Shown here: positions 50,544-60,188 of the stretch, one piece after another | Position numbering within the stretch: position 1 is the stretch's first letter | How the letters are laid out: the number at the start of each line of letters is the position of its first letter | Source: Pomphorhynchus laevis | Lineage: Eukaryota; Acanthocephala; Palaeacanthocephala; Echinorhynchida; Pomphorhynchidae | Assembly: GCA_012934845.2 (NCBI GenBank) | Contig: WNNJ02002925.1 | Coordinates: forward strand, 16,112-80,111 | Length of the DNA: 64,000 nt | Direction: 5' to 3' | Notes under the pieces: model-generated | Told to the model about the DNA's origin: nothing | Databases searched by the model: none | What the model saw: only the letters and a program-made list of their open reading frames with translations | Program-made: the position numbers and the translations under genes

Positions 50544-52104
50544 CGTTCAATTGCAATCGGTACAACCATACTCCGTTTCGTAGCAAAGACAGTGCCCTCC
50601 CTGCTTAAATACAATGCAACAGCCCTTCTGAGATCACACCTTCTGAGATCACTTCGGAGTTAAGTCTGGATGCGAGGCCGTGGGGGCATGCGGCGCGTAT
50701 GTTCAAGGAGTGATGTTTGCCTAAAGGTGAAGCAATGATTAAACTTGACTTCAATAATGCATTCAATAGCATTAGCCGATATATTGTCCTAAACGTGACC
50801 GCGCTTCATTTTCCGAGTTTATTCCGATACGTCAGTTCATGCTATGCTTCAGACACAGCTCACTATTAAAGGCGTTTAACAAAGAGACCCCTGAGCCCGA
50901 TTCTATTCTGCATAGCAATTAATTCTATAGTACGCACACTTCGGTGTCGCCTAAATGCGTGGTACCTGGACGATGGTTTGATCGGGGAAACCTGGAGGAA
51001 TTAATGCATGACTTTGAAACAATAAAGAGTGAACTATGTTGAACCGCCGATGCCACACTACTCGGCTCTAACATAAGCAATCAAGAGGCTATTGACGATG
51101 TCCTCTCATCAAAAGTGTTTGGTATCGAGCGAATGAAAGAGCGCTTTAGTTCAGTCTGCTCACATACAGCATTTTTCTGCTCCTAAATTGCCTATATGCC
51201 CCAAAACTCTCCTATGGTCTACACACCTCTCCATGTGGATTCAGCGAACAACTCCCTCGTTACGACTTAAACCCTCCCAAACACTTTGGAAAAATTGCTG
51301 AATGTGGCACTGAACGACACCAGTTAGAAGCAAGCTACGCTCCCAGTTGACCTTGGTGGCCTGGGAATTCTTTTGACAACTCATCTCTCGATCGCTGCGT
51401 TTATTTCTTCCTACAACGTGTCGATCGGAGTGGTTGCTGACCTGATCCCGTGTGAATAACATTCCAACCTCTTCGCTGGTTCAACTGATTTGCGTCGATA
51501 CCTTGACCTCTTGAGCTCGTTCACTCTCAGTAGTCGAGGACAAACTCGACTGACACTACAACAAAGTCCCGACTGATAAGTGTAGCGGCACTTGGTTCAG
51601 GTGCGTTTCTCCAGTAAGACCCTGCTCTATTAGTCGTATAAGGATAAGTGATGATACATTCGGTATCGCATGCTCTTTAGGTCTTGGAGCCAAGGTTTGC
51701 CAACCTCATACGTGTCGCTGCGGAACCCAATTAGACTCAGTAGGCACTAATGGCTTCAGTTGTTCACGTTTCACATGTCTGTTTGCTAGGCACTCTTTGG
51801 TTAATTCAATTATTCTAGACGCTCTTAAAAAAGACCAAATCCAAAGCCCTCTAGAACCTCCGGGGTTGTTCCGATCTGATGGCAAACGCCGAAACGGCGT
51901 TACAACGGTCCAATTAGACTTCGACAAATTCATATGTTGAGACTTCACATGTGGGGACCCCCTAGCTCCTAGTCACCAGGCGACAGCTCTAGCAGGAGCC
52001 GGATCAGTAGCTACGCAAGCTGAATGCAGAAAGAGAATAAAGTAAGAGAAAATTTCAGCACTAGGGATAGATTTAATTCCCATAGCCATCTAAACCACTG
52101 TACA

Positions 52105-52310
52105 TCCATACAAATTGGCAATGGTGCATCAGTCCTGGTTTCGCTTACAGAACACTGAATGCAATTGAACGCCTACACTACAAAGACAAAGATATTCATT
52201 TTTCTTGCACATTATTGTAATTATTAAATGTATTCATAAAATAAATACCAATAGTCTAAAATTGTCACCACAGAAAACGCTAATTAAAAATCCTTAATCA
52301 CAAAACCAAA
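52105..52310 (+). repeat. 3' end of RLE-B with UTR, copy 1 (partner 52920-53130)
   Basis: It shares ATACAAATTGGCAATGG, TCGCTTACAGAACACTGAAT and ACAGAAAACGCTAATTAA with 52920-53130. The second copy is a separate 5'-truncated insertion or a duplication. Confidence 0.75.
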
Positions 52311-52314
52311 ATAT

Positions 52315-52445
52315 AGATTTCCCTACTTTTAAATAATTTGATTTATCAAAATATTTAAGGATTCTATCAATTCAATTACAGAATAAGGATACCTGAATAA
52401 ATATGTTCACGTTAAATTTAATGTTCATATCTAGTTTGCAAAATC
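52315..52445 (-). pseudogene. Naiad-like PLE scrap
   Basis: AATATTTAAGGATTCTATC with flanking bases matches the PLE at 60140-60200. RC of 52420-52445 encodes LDMNIKF, as in YLDMNIKLTLT of the RT. Only fragments remain. Confidence 0.45.
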
Positions 52446-52559
52446 ATTTATTATATAGTCAATACAGTAGACGAGTCGAGTAATTGTCAGCCACCATTAA
52501 AAAAACCTAGCTAAAACATAGATTGCTGATTAAAAATACCCAAACTGAGACATAAGCAT

Positions 52560-52645
52560 CCGTCTACGTTTCAGTGGACCTAAAACTTATTGGTGGACCT
52601 CATCAGCTGATGAGGTCCACAAATACTGAAACGTTGCGTCTACTT
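52560..52645. ncRNA. Head-to-head hammerhead-like cores on a perfect 28-bp palindrome (candidate)
   Basis: Plus strand: CTGATGA at 52607, GAAA at 52628-52631, then a minimal helix III ACG-TTG-CGT and C at 52640, the expected cleavage position of a type I hammerhead. Minus strand: CTGATGA (RC of 52600-52606) and GAAAC near 52570. The two meet at GTGGACCTCATCAG / CTGATGAGGTCCAC (52593-52620). Helix II is weak (G.U, G-C, U-A), and I find no good helix I because the palindrome occupies that side. Confidence 0.35.
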
Positions 52646-52671
52646 CTTAATTTGACGTAAGAAATTTATTT

Positions 52672-52735
52672 CCGAATATTTACAAAGTTGATTTTTTAAT
52701 TCGCGCGAAAACCCAGGCATGATTTAATTAGCATA
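52672..52735. repeat. 64-bp repeat (partner 53201-53265)
   Basis: Both copies share TTTACAAAGTTGATT, AAAACCCAGGCATGATTTAA and TTAGCA, each a short way after an RLE-B 3' end. Confidence 0.65.
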
Positions 52736-52919
52736 AATATAGACATTTTAGTGCCCATCAACCTCAATCAACCTCGAGAAAGGAAACAAATATAATATTA
52801 TTTATTATATAAATAATATAGGACAAGGAAGGATCTAACTTCTTCCGTTTGCTCAGCAAAAAGTTTCGCTGATTTGTAGACGACCTGTAAGCTGGCTCCT
52901 TACTAATGCAACGCATAAG

Positions 52920-53130
52920 TACAGCCATACAAATTGGCAATGGCGCATCAGTCCTGGCCTCGCTTACAGAACACTGAATACAATTGAACGCCTACACTAC
53001 AAAGACAAATATATTTATTTTTCTTGCTCATCATTGTAATTATTAAATGTATTTATAAAATAAATACAAATTGAAATTGTCACCGCAGAAAACGCTAATT
53101 AAGAATCCTTAATCACAAAACCACCTGCAG
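52920..53130 (+). repeat. 3' end of RLE-B with UTR, copy 2
   Basis: It begins at the codons matching IQIGNGASVLASLTEH and continues into the same UTR as 52105-52310. Confidence 0.7.
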
Positions 53131-53499
53131 TGATTGCGTGTGAACAACTATAAGATAATTAAAGTTTACAAAATGTTATCTGAAGAAGCCAATTGCATTT
53201 CCGAAAATTTACAAAGTTGATTATTTAATTCTCGGGAAAACCCAGGCATGATTTAATTAGCAAAAAAAATATTTTTATTTTCTACAATAACTTACTTGTG
53301 TCTATAATATCCATCAAGCTAAGTAAAGAAATAAATATAATATTTGAAATAAGTTAATTTAATTTTAACATTGAATAAGGTTATGTTTAAATTTAATAAT
53401 AAATAGCTAATTGTAATATAATTTTAAATTTTTAGATGGAATTAAATTTATATTATTTATTTTGAACTGATGAATATTTATGATAAAAATATAAAATGT

Positions 53500-53655
53500 A
53501 TTAATATAGACTATAACGTAAAATATTAATATAAAATATAAAATATATGGGATAATATATTATCAGATAAATTTGAAGAAGGTACGGGAGATCATTGATT
53601 TTGCTATTATAATATAAATAAATGGATAAAATTGAATTAATATAAGCCTTAAATA
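53500..53655 (+). repeat. Partial copy of the hairpin and PLE junction
   Basis: TATCAGATAAATTTGAAGAA and GGTACGGGAGATCATTGATT match the right arm and flank of the hairpins at 47.17 and 54.57 kb. The left arm is missing. Confidence 0.6.
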
Positions 53656-54458
53656 TTTTCCTCATATTCTTTTTTTGCTGAGCGTTTGTTCCGCTTCGTA
53701 ACGGAGTCTTCCTTTTTGACAATATGCCTCTACTTTTCTCTGTCCATCGCGCATTCTTCTGTTACCCTAACTATCATAGCCAATCTTATTGTATCCAATC
53801 TGCTTAGGAGACCCAAGGAGTCGTTTTCCTTATACAACCAGGTTCATTCCACTTCTAACGACGGTGGTTTTATTTTGCATATTACACGTCCAAACCGTTG
53901 TAATCAAGCTTCCCTCAATATTTCTTCAATCGGCTGAACTCCAAATCATTTTCGGATATTATTATTTCTAATGTATTTGAGTAGTGTGATGCCAATCATC
54001 TACCTCAGCATTCTCATTTCCATCGCTACCTATTTGCATGCGGTTTCGTTTGTAGCAGGCCAACACTCTGCTCCATACAGTGCGATTGCCGGATAACGCG
54101 CGGTATATCTTTGATTTAAGATTATCTAGGATTTTCTCATCGCATATTACCCCAGTAATCGCGGGCCATTTTGTTCATGCACAATTGGTCCTCGTAGTGA
54201 TCTCAACTGTAATCGATCCGTTTGATGCTACTGTGCTGCCCTGATATAGAAAATCCTCTTTAGTTTTTATGTTAATACCATCTATCCGGAAGTTATCTGC
54301 TGCAAAATCTCCTAGGCTCAGCATAACTGTCTTCTTAAGATTTAGGTGTAGGCCGTATTTTTCCAGCCGATCTTTCCACGCACGGACATGTAGCTCCAAT
54401 TTATTTTTATCCTCGCATGCAACCATTACATCATCGATGTACATAATAGTCCAAAGAA
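53655..54458 (-). pseudogene. RTE-like LINE, RT C-terminal half, 5'-truncated at the YIDD block
   Basis: The minus strand gives HVLWTIMYIDDVMVACED, LELHVRAWKDRLEKYGLHLN and LKKTVMLSLGDFAADNFRID (54444-54175). YGAECWPAT follows (about 54070), and in further frames CAMDREKW and SVTKRNKRSAKK-like C-terminal sequence near 53700. This YIDD/YADD, LYGAECWP and RPKKRW-type ending is typical of RTE-clade RTs. There are several frameshifts after the first 89 codons. Confidence 0.75.
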
Positions 54459-54566
54459 CATGTCATTATTTTCTGCAATAACTTACTCATGTATTAATAT
54501 AAACTATAATTTAAAATATTAATAAAATATGAGATATTTATATCATAAATTTATCGAATAAAATTA

Positions 54567-54605
54567 TACCTTCTTCAAATTTATCCGATAAATTTGAAGA
54601 AGGTA
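54567..54605. repeat. 39-base perfect hairpin at an RTE-PLE junction (also 47167-47205)
   Basis: TACCTTCTTCAAATTTATC, one central base, then GATAAATTTGAAGAAGGTA. The centre is C here and A in the 47-kb copy. Confidence 0.92.
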
Positions 54606-55270
54606 CGGGAAACAATTGATTTTGCCATTATAATATAAATTATTAAATAGACCATCAACTAAATGTAAATATATGACTAAAATTGAATTAATAGAAGTCT
54701 TAAATAGTTTGATAAATCAACATTTTTTAAAAGAGGAATCATCTATATTTAGACAAGTAAAAGGTGTTCCAATGGGTGATAATAGTAGTCCAATTATAGC
54801 TGACTTATTTTATAGTTTTATAGAATATGAATTTGTTCATAACTGTTTAAAAAATAAATCTAAAATAAATAAATATATGAAATATATGTTTCGATACATT
54901 GATGATATATGTGTATTTAATTCTAATAATTTTTATTCTAAAAGCGAACAAATTTATTCAGGTACATATTTTAAACTAGGTTACTATAAAAATAACATCA
55001 AGCAGAAAATAGTAAAATATATAAATCAACACAATAATATAAAGAATAAATTTAAACTCTTAAGTGGCAAATTTTTATGGATGGATAATAAATAATATAC
55101 TTTGTATTAGAATAAGATACTAGATAGTTATTTCAGAGGTAATACATCATTAGCATGTATTTGGCCCGCTGCCATGTTTTGTAAAGGAGTTAGCATAGCA
55201 GTTTCTCCTGATAACCTTTAAATCAATTCATAAAATGATTTTTTATTTAAAATTTCAAATATAAATTATA
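54606..55270 (+). mobile_element. Naiad-like PLE, internal deletion, with tail
   Basis: An open frame at 54673-55095 gives MTKIELIEVLNSLINQHFL, SSIFRQVKGVPMGDNSSPI, MFRYIDDICVFNSNNFYS, then jumps to the end of the thumb (YFKLGYYKNNIKQKIVKYIN). The region between is missing, yet the frame is kept. A decayed tail follows, with GGCCCGCTGCCATG and AGCATAGCAG. It is non-functional. Confidence 0.78.
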
Positions 55271-56555
55271 TAAAATACGTAGACACCGTGGTGACGTAAT
55301 ATAGTCAATGAAGTAATTTTTGTTACTTCATTAATTTTGTTACCAACAATTTATCATTTACCAACAATAATTAATCAACATTAATTAATGTTGTATTAAG
55401 GTATTGAATTAATGTCTGAAAAACTACATTGAAAGTTTGATTAAAGCATTTGCTTGTAATTAGAGTCCGACTTATATATTTATTTACTGCCTTATCTTAA
55501 TTAAAACATGAGGGGATATATGGTCTCTGCTCTAAATTGTCTAGATAAGAATTGAAAATTCAATTAGGCGACTTATAGTGTAATGACGATGAGGCGTAAT
55601 GCACACATTACAAAAATAAGCATGTGGTCTGTAATCGGATATTGTAATTGCCTATAGGAAATTAGTTAGTGTAATGCCTTACTCTCCTTGAAGCAAATAA
55701 TTTTAAAATTTTGGCATATTTTTATCATAAAAGTCAGGTTTAAGCAATATGTTGATAAAATTCGTATTGATTAAGCAAAGTGGCATAATGTATGATTATG
55801 CATAGTGTCTTGTAGAAATCAGTAAAAATCAGTATAAATTTTTAATATTAAATTGCATACGGAAGTTTATAAAGTTTTAACTTTTTGTATAACTGGAGGT
55901 TTAGAAGTGCAAATTGCACGGGAATTCGACAAAACGAATAAAAAACAATAAAAGACGATATAAGACAATAATGTTAGACGTCAGGCAACGATAAAACGAT
56001 TAACATTTCAAGATAAATATGTTTGGTTCAATGGCTGGAAGATATTAAGAGAATTGTGCCGTCTTGTTCTCATTGCAATTATTCTTTATTTAAATATAAT
56101 TATGATCTTCTTATTAGATAATACATTAATAAATGTATAAATTAATTAATATTTATTTAATTTTAATGTTAAAAGAAAGATTTTATGTATAAAAGTTAAT
56201 TGCCATGCTAAATCGGATTACGTATTACTAAGGTCATTGTGATTTATACAGTGTCACTACGGACCAAATATAAGATAATGAGGTAATCGATAAGATGAAA
56301 CTGGATTTCACAACAATTTTATTACATTTTTAGGTAAAGTTTATTTAAGATTTCAATTTTAAATTTTAACATAAATTATATCAAATCTTATAATAATTAT
56401 AGTACAAAATATACTTAGACCGAGTATTAATAAACTCGGTCTATTAAAGCAATATTGTTCTCTCTATTTTAGAATGTATACATTCTGCTATGTGCTTCAC
56501 CGAGATATACTTACGTAGATGTATGTTATATCTCTGTGATAGACTGAATATGTTA
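55271..56555. other. No gene recognised
   Basis: AT-rich, apparently unique sequence. One local hairpin lies at 55307-55332. Confidence 0.45.
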
Positions 56556-56559
56556 ATCA

Positions 56560-56860
56560 GATCAGCTAACTGAGTCTACGCATTTTATAAATAAATTAAA
56601 AACAATGATAAATAAAATCTAAATAATTTAATAATTTAATAAATTATATCAAATTAATATATTTAATTTGATATATTAATTATTTAACAAATTAAATTTA
56701 TATCAATTTAAAATTGAAATTTAAAATAAACATCATTTTTATGAATTAACTAATAAATAACCAACGTTGTATCAGAATAAGGATTATAGGTCATCATGAG
56801 GAACTGCTATGATATCAGGTTACGTCGTCTATTCCTCCACCCAACATATTAACATATTGA
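56560..56860 (-). repeat. PLE-tail repeat (minus orientation)
   Basis: AGCTAACTGAGTCTACGCAT (56564 on) begins the trailer, and GAGGAACTGCTATG near 56801 marks the pseudoknot end. It stops at CACCCAACATATTAAC. Confidence 0.65.
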
Positions 56861-58435
56861 CATTACATTTTAAGGACTTAAAATGTAATGCTTGACCAAA
56901 ACGTTGTATAAAAGTAAGCCATTTGTATTTCTCGCGTAAATAATATAACAGAATGTATTTATTTTTTAAATTATTTTATTATGTTACAATTTTCATATTT
57001 TTAATTTCAATTTTTGAAATTAAAAGTGGTGATTAATGCATAGAATTGACATTAATAATATCGAAATTAGCATTTAAATTGGTATAACATTCGGTCTACC
57101 TATGTCGTGCAATATTGACATGGCATGTTACTTTGCGAAATCAACTCGTAATGTAGTTGTTTGATTCAGTGCCAGTCTATTTATATTAGAAATGTACAGT
57201 AATTTTTCCACAAAGAGGCTAATTGATAAAATAGGTGTCAGCGAAATAACTTAATCGACTGGCACCTAGCGGTCCAGTTAAAAATCGAAAATACTGCGCC
57301 CAAGCGCATTTCCATTCAACGAGGAAATGCTGCGTTCATGCTCGAGGCAGCACACGACAATCACCTTTCTGATGTTTAGATTGTATTTCAATTTGTAAAT
57401 TTTATTTATATTAATTTAGAAATGCACAGTAATTTTATATATCCAATTCTATAGTCTATGAAATGATACTAGTTTAATTGATCTAAGTTTAACTGATATC
57501 AATTTTGAAATTTACCATTGGTCTTTTGGGATTCAAGCTAATTAGGATCATAGCAATTAGCATCAACATTTGTTATACTCACTTGACCAGAAAAATAAAA
57601 ACAAATTACCGCACACCCATTGGGAGATTGTTGTTCACTGCTTGCAATGCATTGTTTGAAGACTGCGAATTACGGATTTGAACAACCAAATTATCTCTAA
57701 TTATATGGTATGGGAAATCACAAAACATAACTTGAATGAAATTTTTATCAAACAGTGAATTAGATCATTGATACGAAGATTTTTACATTTTATTTTGAAA
57801 TATTTGAACAACTTAATATTTAAAGGCGTGGAATGCTGATTATTTAATGTGATGTTTAAATGTATATCTATTTGAATACAAATTAAAAACTATAAACTAG
57901 AATTATGAACTAAAGTTAGTAATGTCTAAAGATCTAACGTATTTTATATGACAATAATAAATATTTATTGCAAATAGATATTTTTATTAATTTTTTGAAG
58001 AATGTACAAAAATCGTTACCCTCAAATAAGCCGTAATATCATAGTAAAATTTACATGAAAAACTGATTAAGTTAGTCAGTTTTTTCTTAAGTTGAAAAAG
58101 TCGCCCTTCCACGGGTCGACCGTGCCGCCCGCATGCAAGCAGATGATGCACGCGCAAGTTTAAAATACAATCTCCTCTTTATCTTCGTAACATTGTCTGA
58201 GTTAGTTGAAGTCGTAGCAATCGTCTTGATAAGTCTTCCAGCATCACCGCCAAAACCTTAATACTATCAACAGTATTACTTAAAATTAATTACAAAAGTC
58301 TCTCTGAGTGTTTTACATGCACACGGTGTCTGGAATAGCTCAATCTATACAATGTACACGGAAGTGCTACGGTGTCAGGAACATTGAGAGAATGAAATAG
58401 GGCACGAAATAATTTGTAATTATTTGTAACATACA
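56861..58435. other. No gene recognised
   Basis: It starts with a perfect hairpin (CATTACATTTTAA / TTAAAATGTAATG, 56861-56890). Two GC-richer islets (57280-57360, 58100-58155) show no coding motif that I know. Confidence 0.4.
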
Positions 58436-58439
58436 TTGC

Positions 58440-58620
58440 ATGTATTTGATTCCGCTGGTATGTTCGGTCAAAGAATAGGAACTGATACCTGATAACATAG
58501 CAGTTCCTCCTGATGACTTATAATCCGTATTCTGATACATTCTATATTATTTATTATTCAATTCATAACAATTAACTGATATTTTAATTATTCGAATATA
58601 ATATTAATATATTTTTGCAA
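58440..58620 (+). repeat. PLE-tail repeat, same subfamily as the long PLE copy
   Basis: TTTGATTCCGCTGGTATG, AGGAACTGATACCTGATAAC and ATAGCAGTTCCTCCTG. It has the GATTCC / GGAACT helix instead of GGCCCC / GGGGCC, as in the inverted tail of the PLE at 59160-59480. Confidence 0.75.
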
Positions 58621-58624
58621 TATT

Positions 58625-58830
58625 ATTATCAAATGATACCATTCCGCGTGAATTTTTGTAATCATATAAGCCTGACGCGAAAGAAAAACGAAAAGTAGAA
58701 GTGAGCCGATATAAATATACCTGCGCTGGCATTTACCAGTTCTCTTGCTAATGATTCTATTTGGTGAAGCCGTAGTGCTGGTTCAGCACTTTATGAGGTT
58801 ACTAGAGCTGTTCTAGTACCTTACTTTAAC
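58625..58830. mobile_element. MITE-like element related to 46.2-46.7 kb
   Basis: It begins CATTCCGCGTGAATTTTTGT, matching the inverted terminus at 46.2 kb, then the hairpin trio (GTGCTG/CAGCAC, ACTAGA/TCTAGT). It is non-coding. Confidence 0.55.
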
Positions 58831-58909
58831 GATGATATATATATGATATATTAAGGTAAATTTTACATGAAAAACTGATTAAGATTTTTTTGAGAATAGA
58901 TACTAAGCA

Positions 58910-59040
58910 TAGCTGCTATAATATAGCAAAGCAGTAACTCCTGATGACGTTTAATATTTATTATGATACATTTTATTTATCATTATGTTTAATTTATAAA
59001 TAATTTAAAATACGTAGACTCAGTGACGAGTTTACATGAC
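58910..59040 (+). repeat. Short PLE-tail remnant
   Basis: CAGTAACTCCTGATGACG and the end motif ACGTAGACTCAGTGACG remain. Confidence 0.5.
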
Positions 59041-59159
59041 AAGTTTGATTTACAGAACAGTTTAGCACATTAGGAAAAAATTTCTAAATTAAGGAATATG
59101 TTTAAACATATCGCTGTGTCTAAACGCGGAAAAGGCTAAATTATGACATAACGATTAAA

Positions 59160-59480
59160 TCAGCTAACTGAGTCTACGTATTTAACATAATTATAAAATA
59201 AACAAAACATAATAATGCTAAATCAAAATTTAATAATTAAATAATAAAATTAATAATTGTTTTTAGATTTTCTATAATTTAAATCAAGTTAAAAAAAATA
59301 AAATTTAAAATAAACGTCATTTTTATGAATTGACTAATAAATAACAGACGTTGTATCAGAATAAGAATTAGAGGTCATCAGGAGGAACTGCTATGTTATC
59401 AGGTATCGGTTCCTATTCTTTGACCGAACATACCAGCGGAATCAAATACATGCAATGTATTTTCTCTGATAAAATTTGAT
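59160..59480 (-). repeat. Structured tail of the long Naiad-like PLE
   Basis: The minus strand has the hairpin AAATACAT-TGC-ATGTATTT, then GATTCC, CTGGTATGTT, GGAACC, AACATAGCAG and TTCCTCCTGATGACC. The full trailer ends ACGTAGACTCAGTTAGC (59164-59180). It directly follows the PLE coding end, showing that the dispersed tail repeat belongs to this element. Confidence 0.8.
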
Positions 59481-59539
59481 AAAAAGCATTTATAATAATA
59501 AATGCTTTTTAAATAACATTTATAATAAATCCATTAAAT

Positions 59540-60188
59540 GTTATCGCTAATGATATTAAATTTATTTTTAATATTATTGTGTTGATTTATATATTTTCCT
59601 ATTTTTTGTTTGATAGCATTTTTATAAAAACCTAGTTTAAAATATGCATCTATTAAATTATTAAAGTGATTTTGAAGAAAACCAATATCGTTACCAATTG
59701 TTGCAATTTATTAAAATTTCATTATTTAATGTATTATATTTTATATTATATGGTATGTGTGAATGCTCATGCAAAAACATGTTTCTTGTAAATTTAAATA
59801 TGTCGTTATTACGATATAAATTAATAGGGGTTTCAATTTATATTAATTTAATATTCATAGCTAGATATATACCTACATTCTTTATCATTAATATTGGTTT
59901 TATTAAAAATGAGGCTACCTGAATATATTTTTTCGCTTATTGAATAAAAATTGCAAGAATTAAATATACATATATCATCAATATATCGAAACATATATTT
60001 CATATCTTTATATAATTTAGATTTATTTTTTAAACAGTTATGAACAAATTCATATTCTATAAAGCTTAAAAAAAGGGCAGCTATAATTGGGATACTATTA
60101 CCATCCATTGGAACACCATTTTTTGTCTAAATATAGATGTCCCTACCTTTAGATAATTTTGATTTATTAAAATATTTAAGGATTCTAT
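59540..60188 (-). pseudogene. Naiad-like PLE protein: RT palm and thumb remainder
   Basis: Block 4 remnant NSIPIIAALFLSFIEYEFVH and block 5 MFRYIDDICIFNS occur at 60108-59848, then thumb sequence DIGFLQNHFNNLIDAYFKL and GKYINQHNNIKNKFN at 59700-59550. It is split into several frames. Confidence 0.78.

Larger units (their letters stand above)
49445..52175 (+). mobile_element. Second, old RLE-type non-LTR retrotransposon lineage (RLE-B)
   Basis: Pieces occur in order in all three frames. TPEDKLAAIRSFQRETARG and FDSLRPSHLHDLIG are at 49493. LFFGASLLSFYKKD is at 50370-50530. MIKLDFNNAFNSISR (block A, about 50730), AWYLDDGLIGE (block C, about 50960) and LPVDLGGLGI (about 51340) follow. CRCGTQLDSVGTNGFSC (knuckle, about 51716) and LEPPGLFRSDGKR (endonuclease start, about 51850) come last. 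This matches a widespread RLE group distinct from RLE-A. It has many stops and frameshifts, and a 0.7-kb insertion splits the RT N-terminal part (49630-50315). Confidence 0.72.

Noticed and set aside
50640-50700. 5S rRNA-like string (TTCGGAGTTAAGTCTGGATG)
   Set aside because: No full 5S length or internal control region, and the stretch reads as degraded RLE-B reverse transcriptase in frame with its neighbours.
53686-53937. Plus-strand open frame of 83 codons with hydrophobic start
   Set aside because: The opposite strand encodes the RTE C-terminus (SVTKRNKRSA-like), so this is its shadow.
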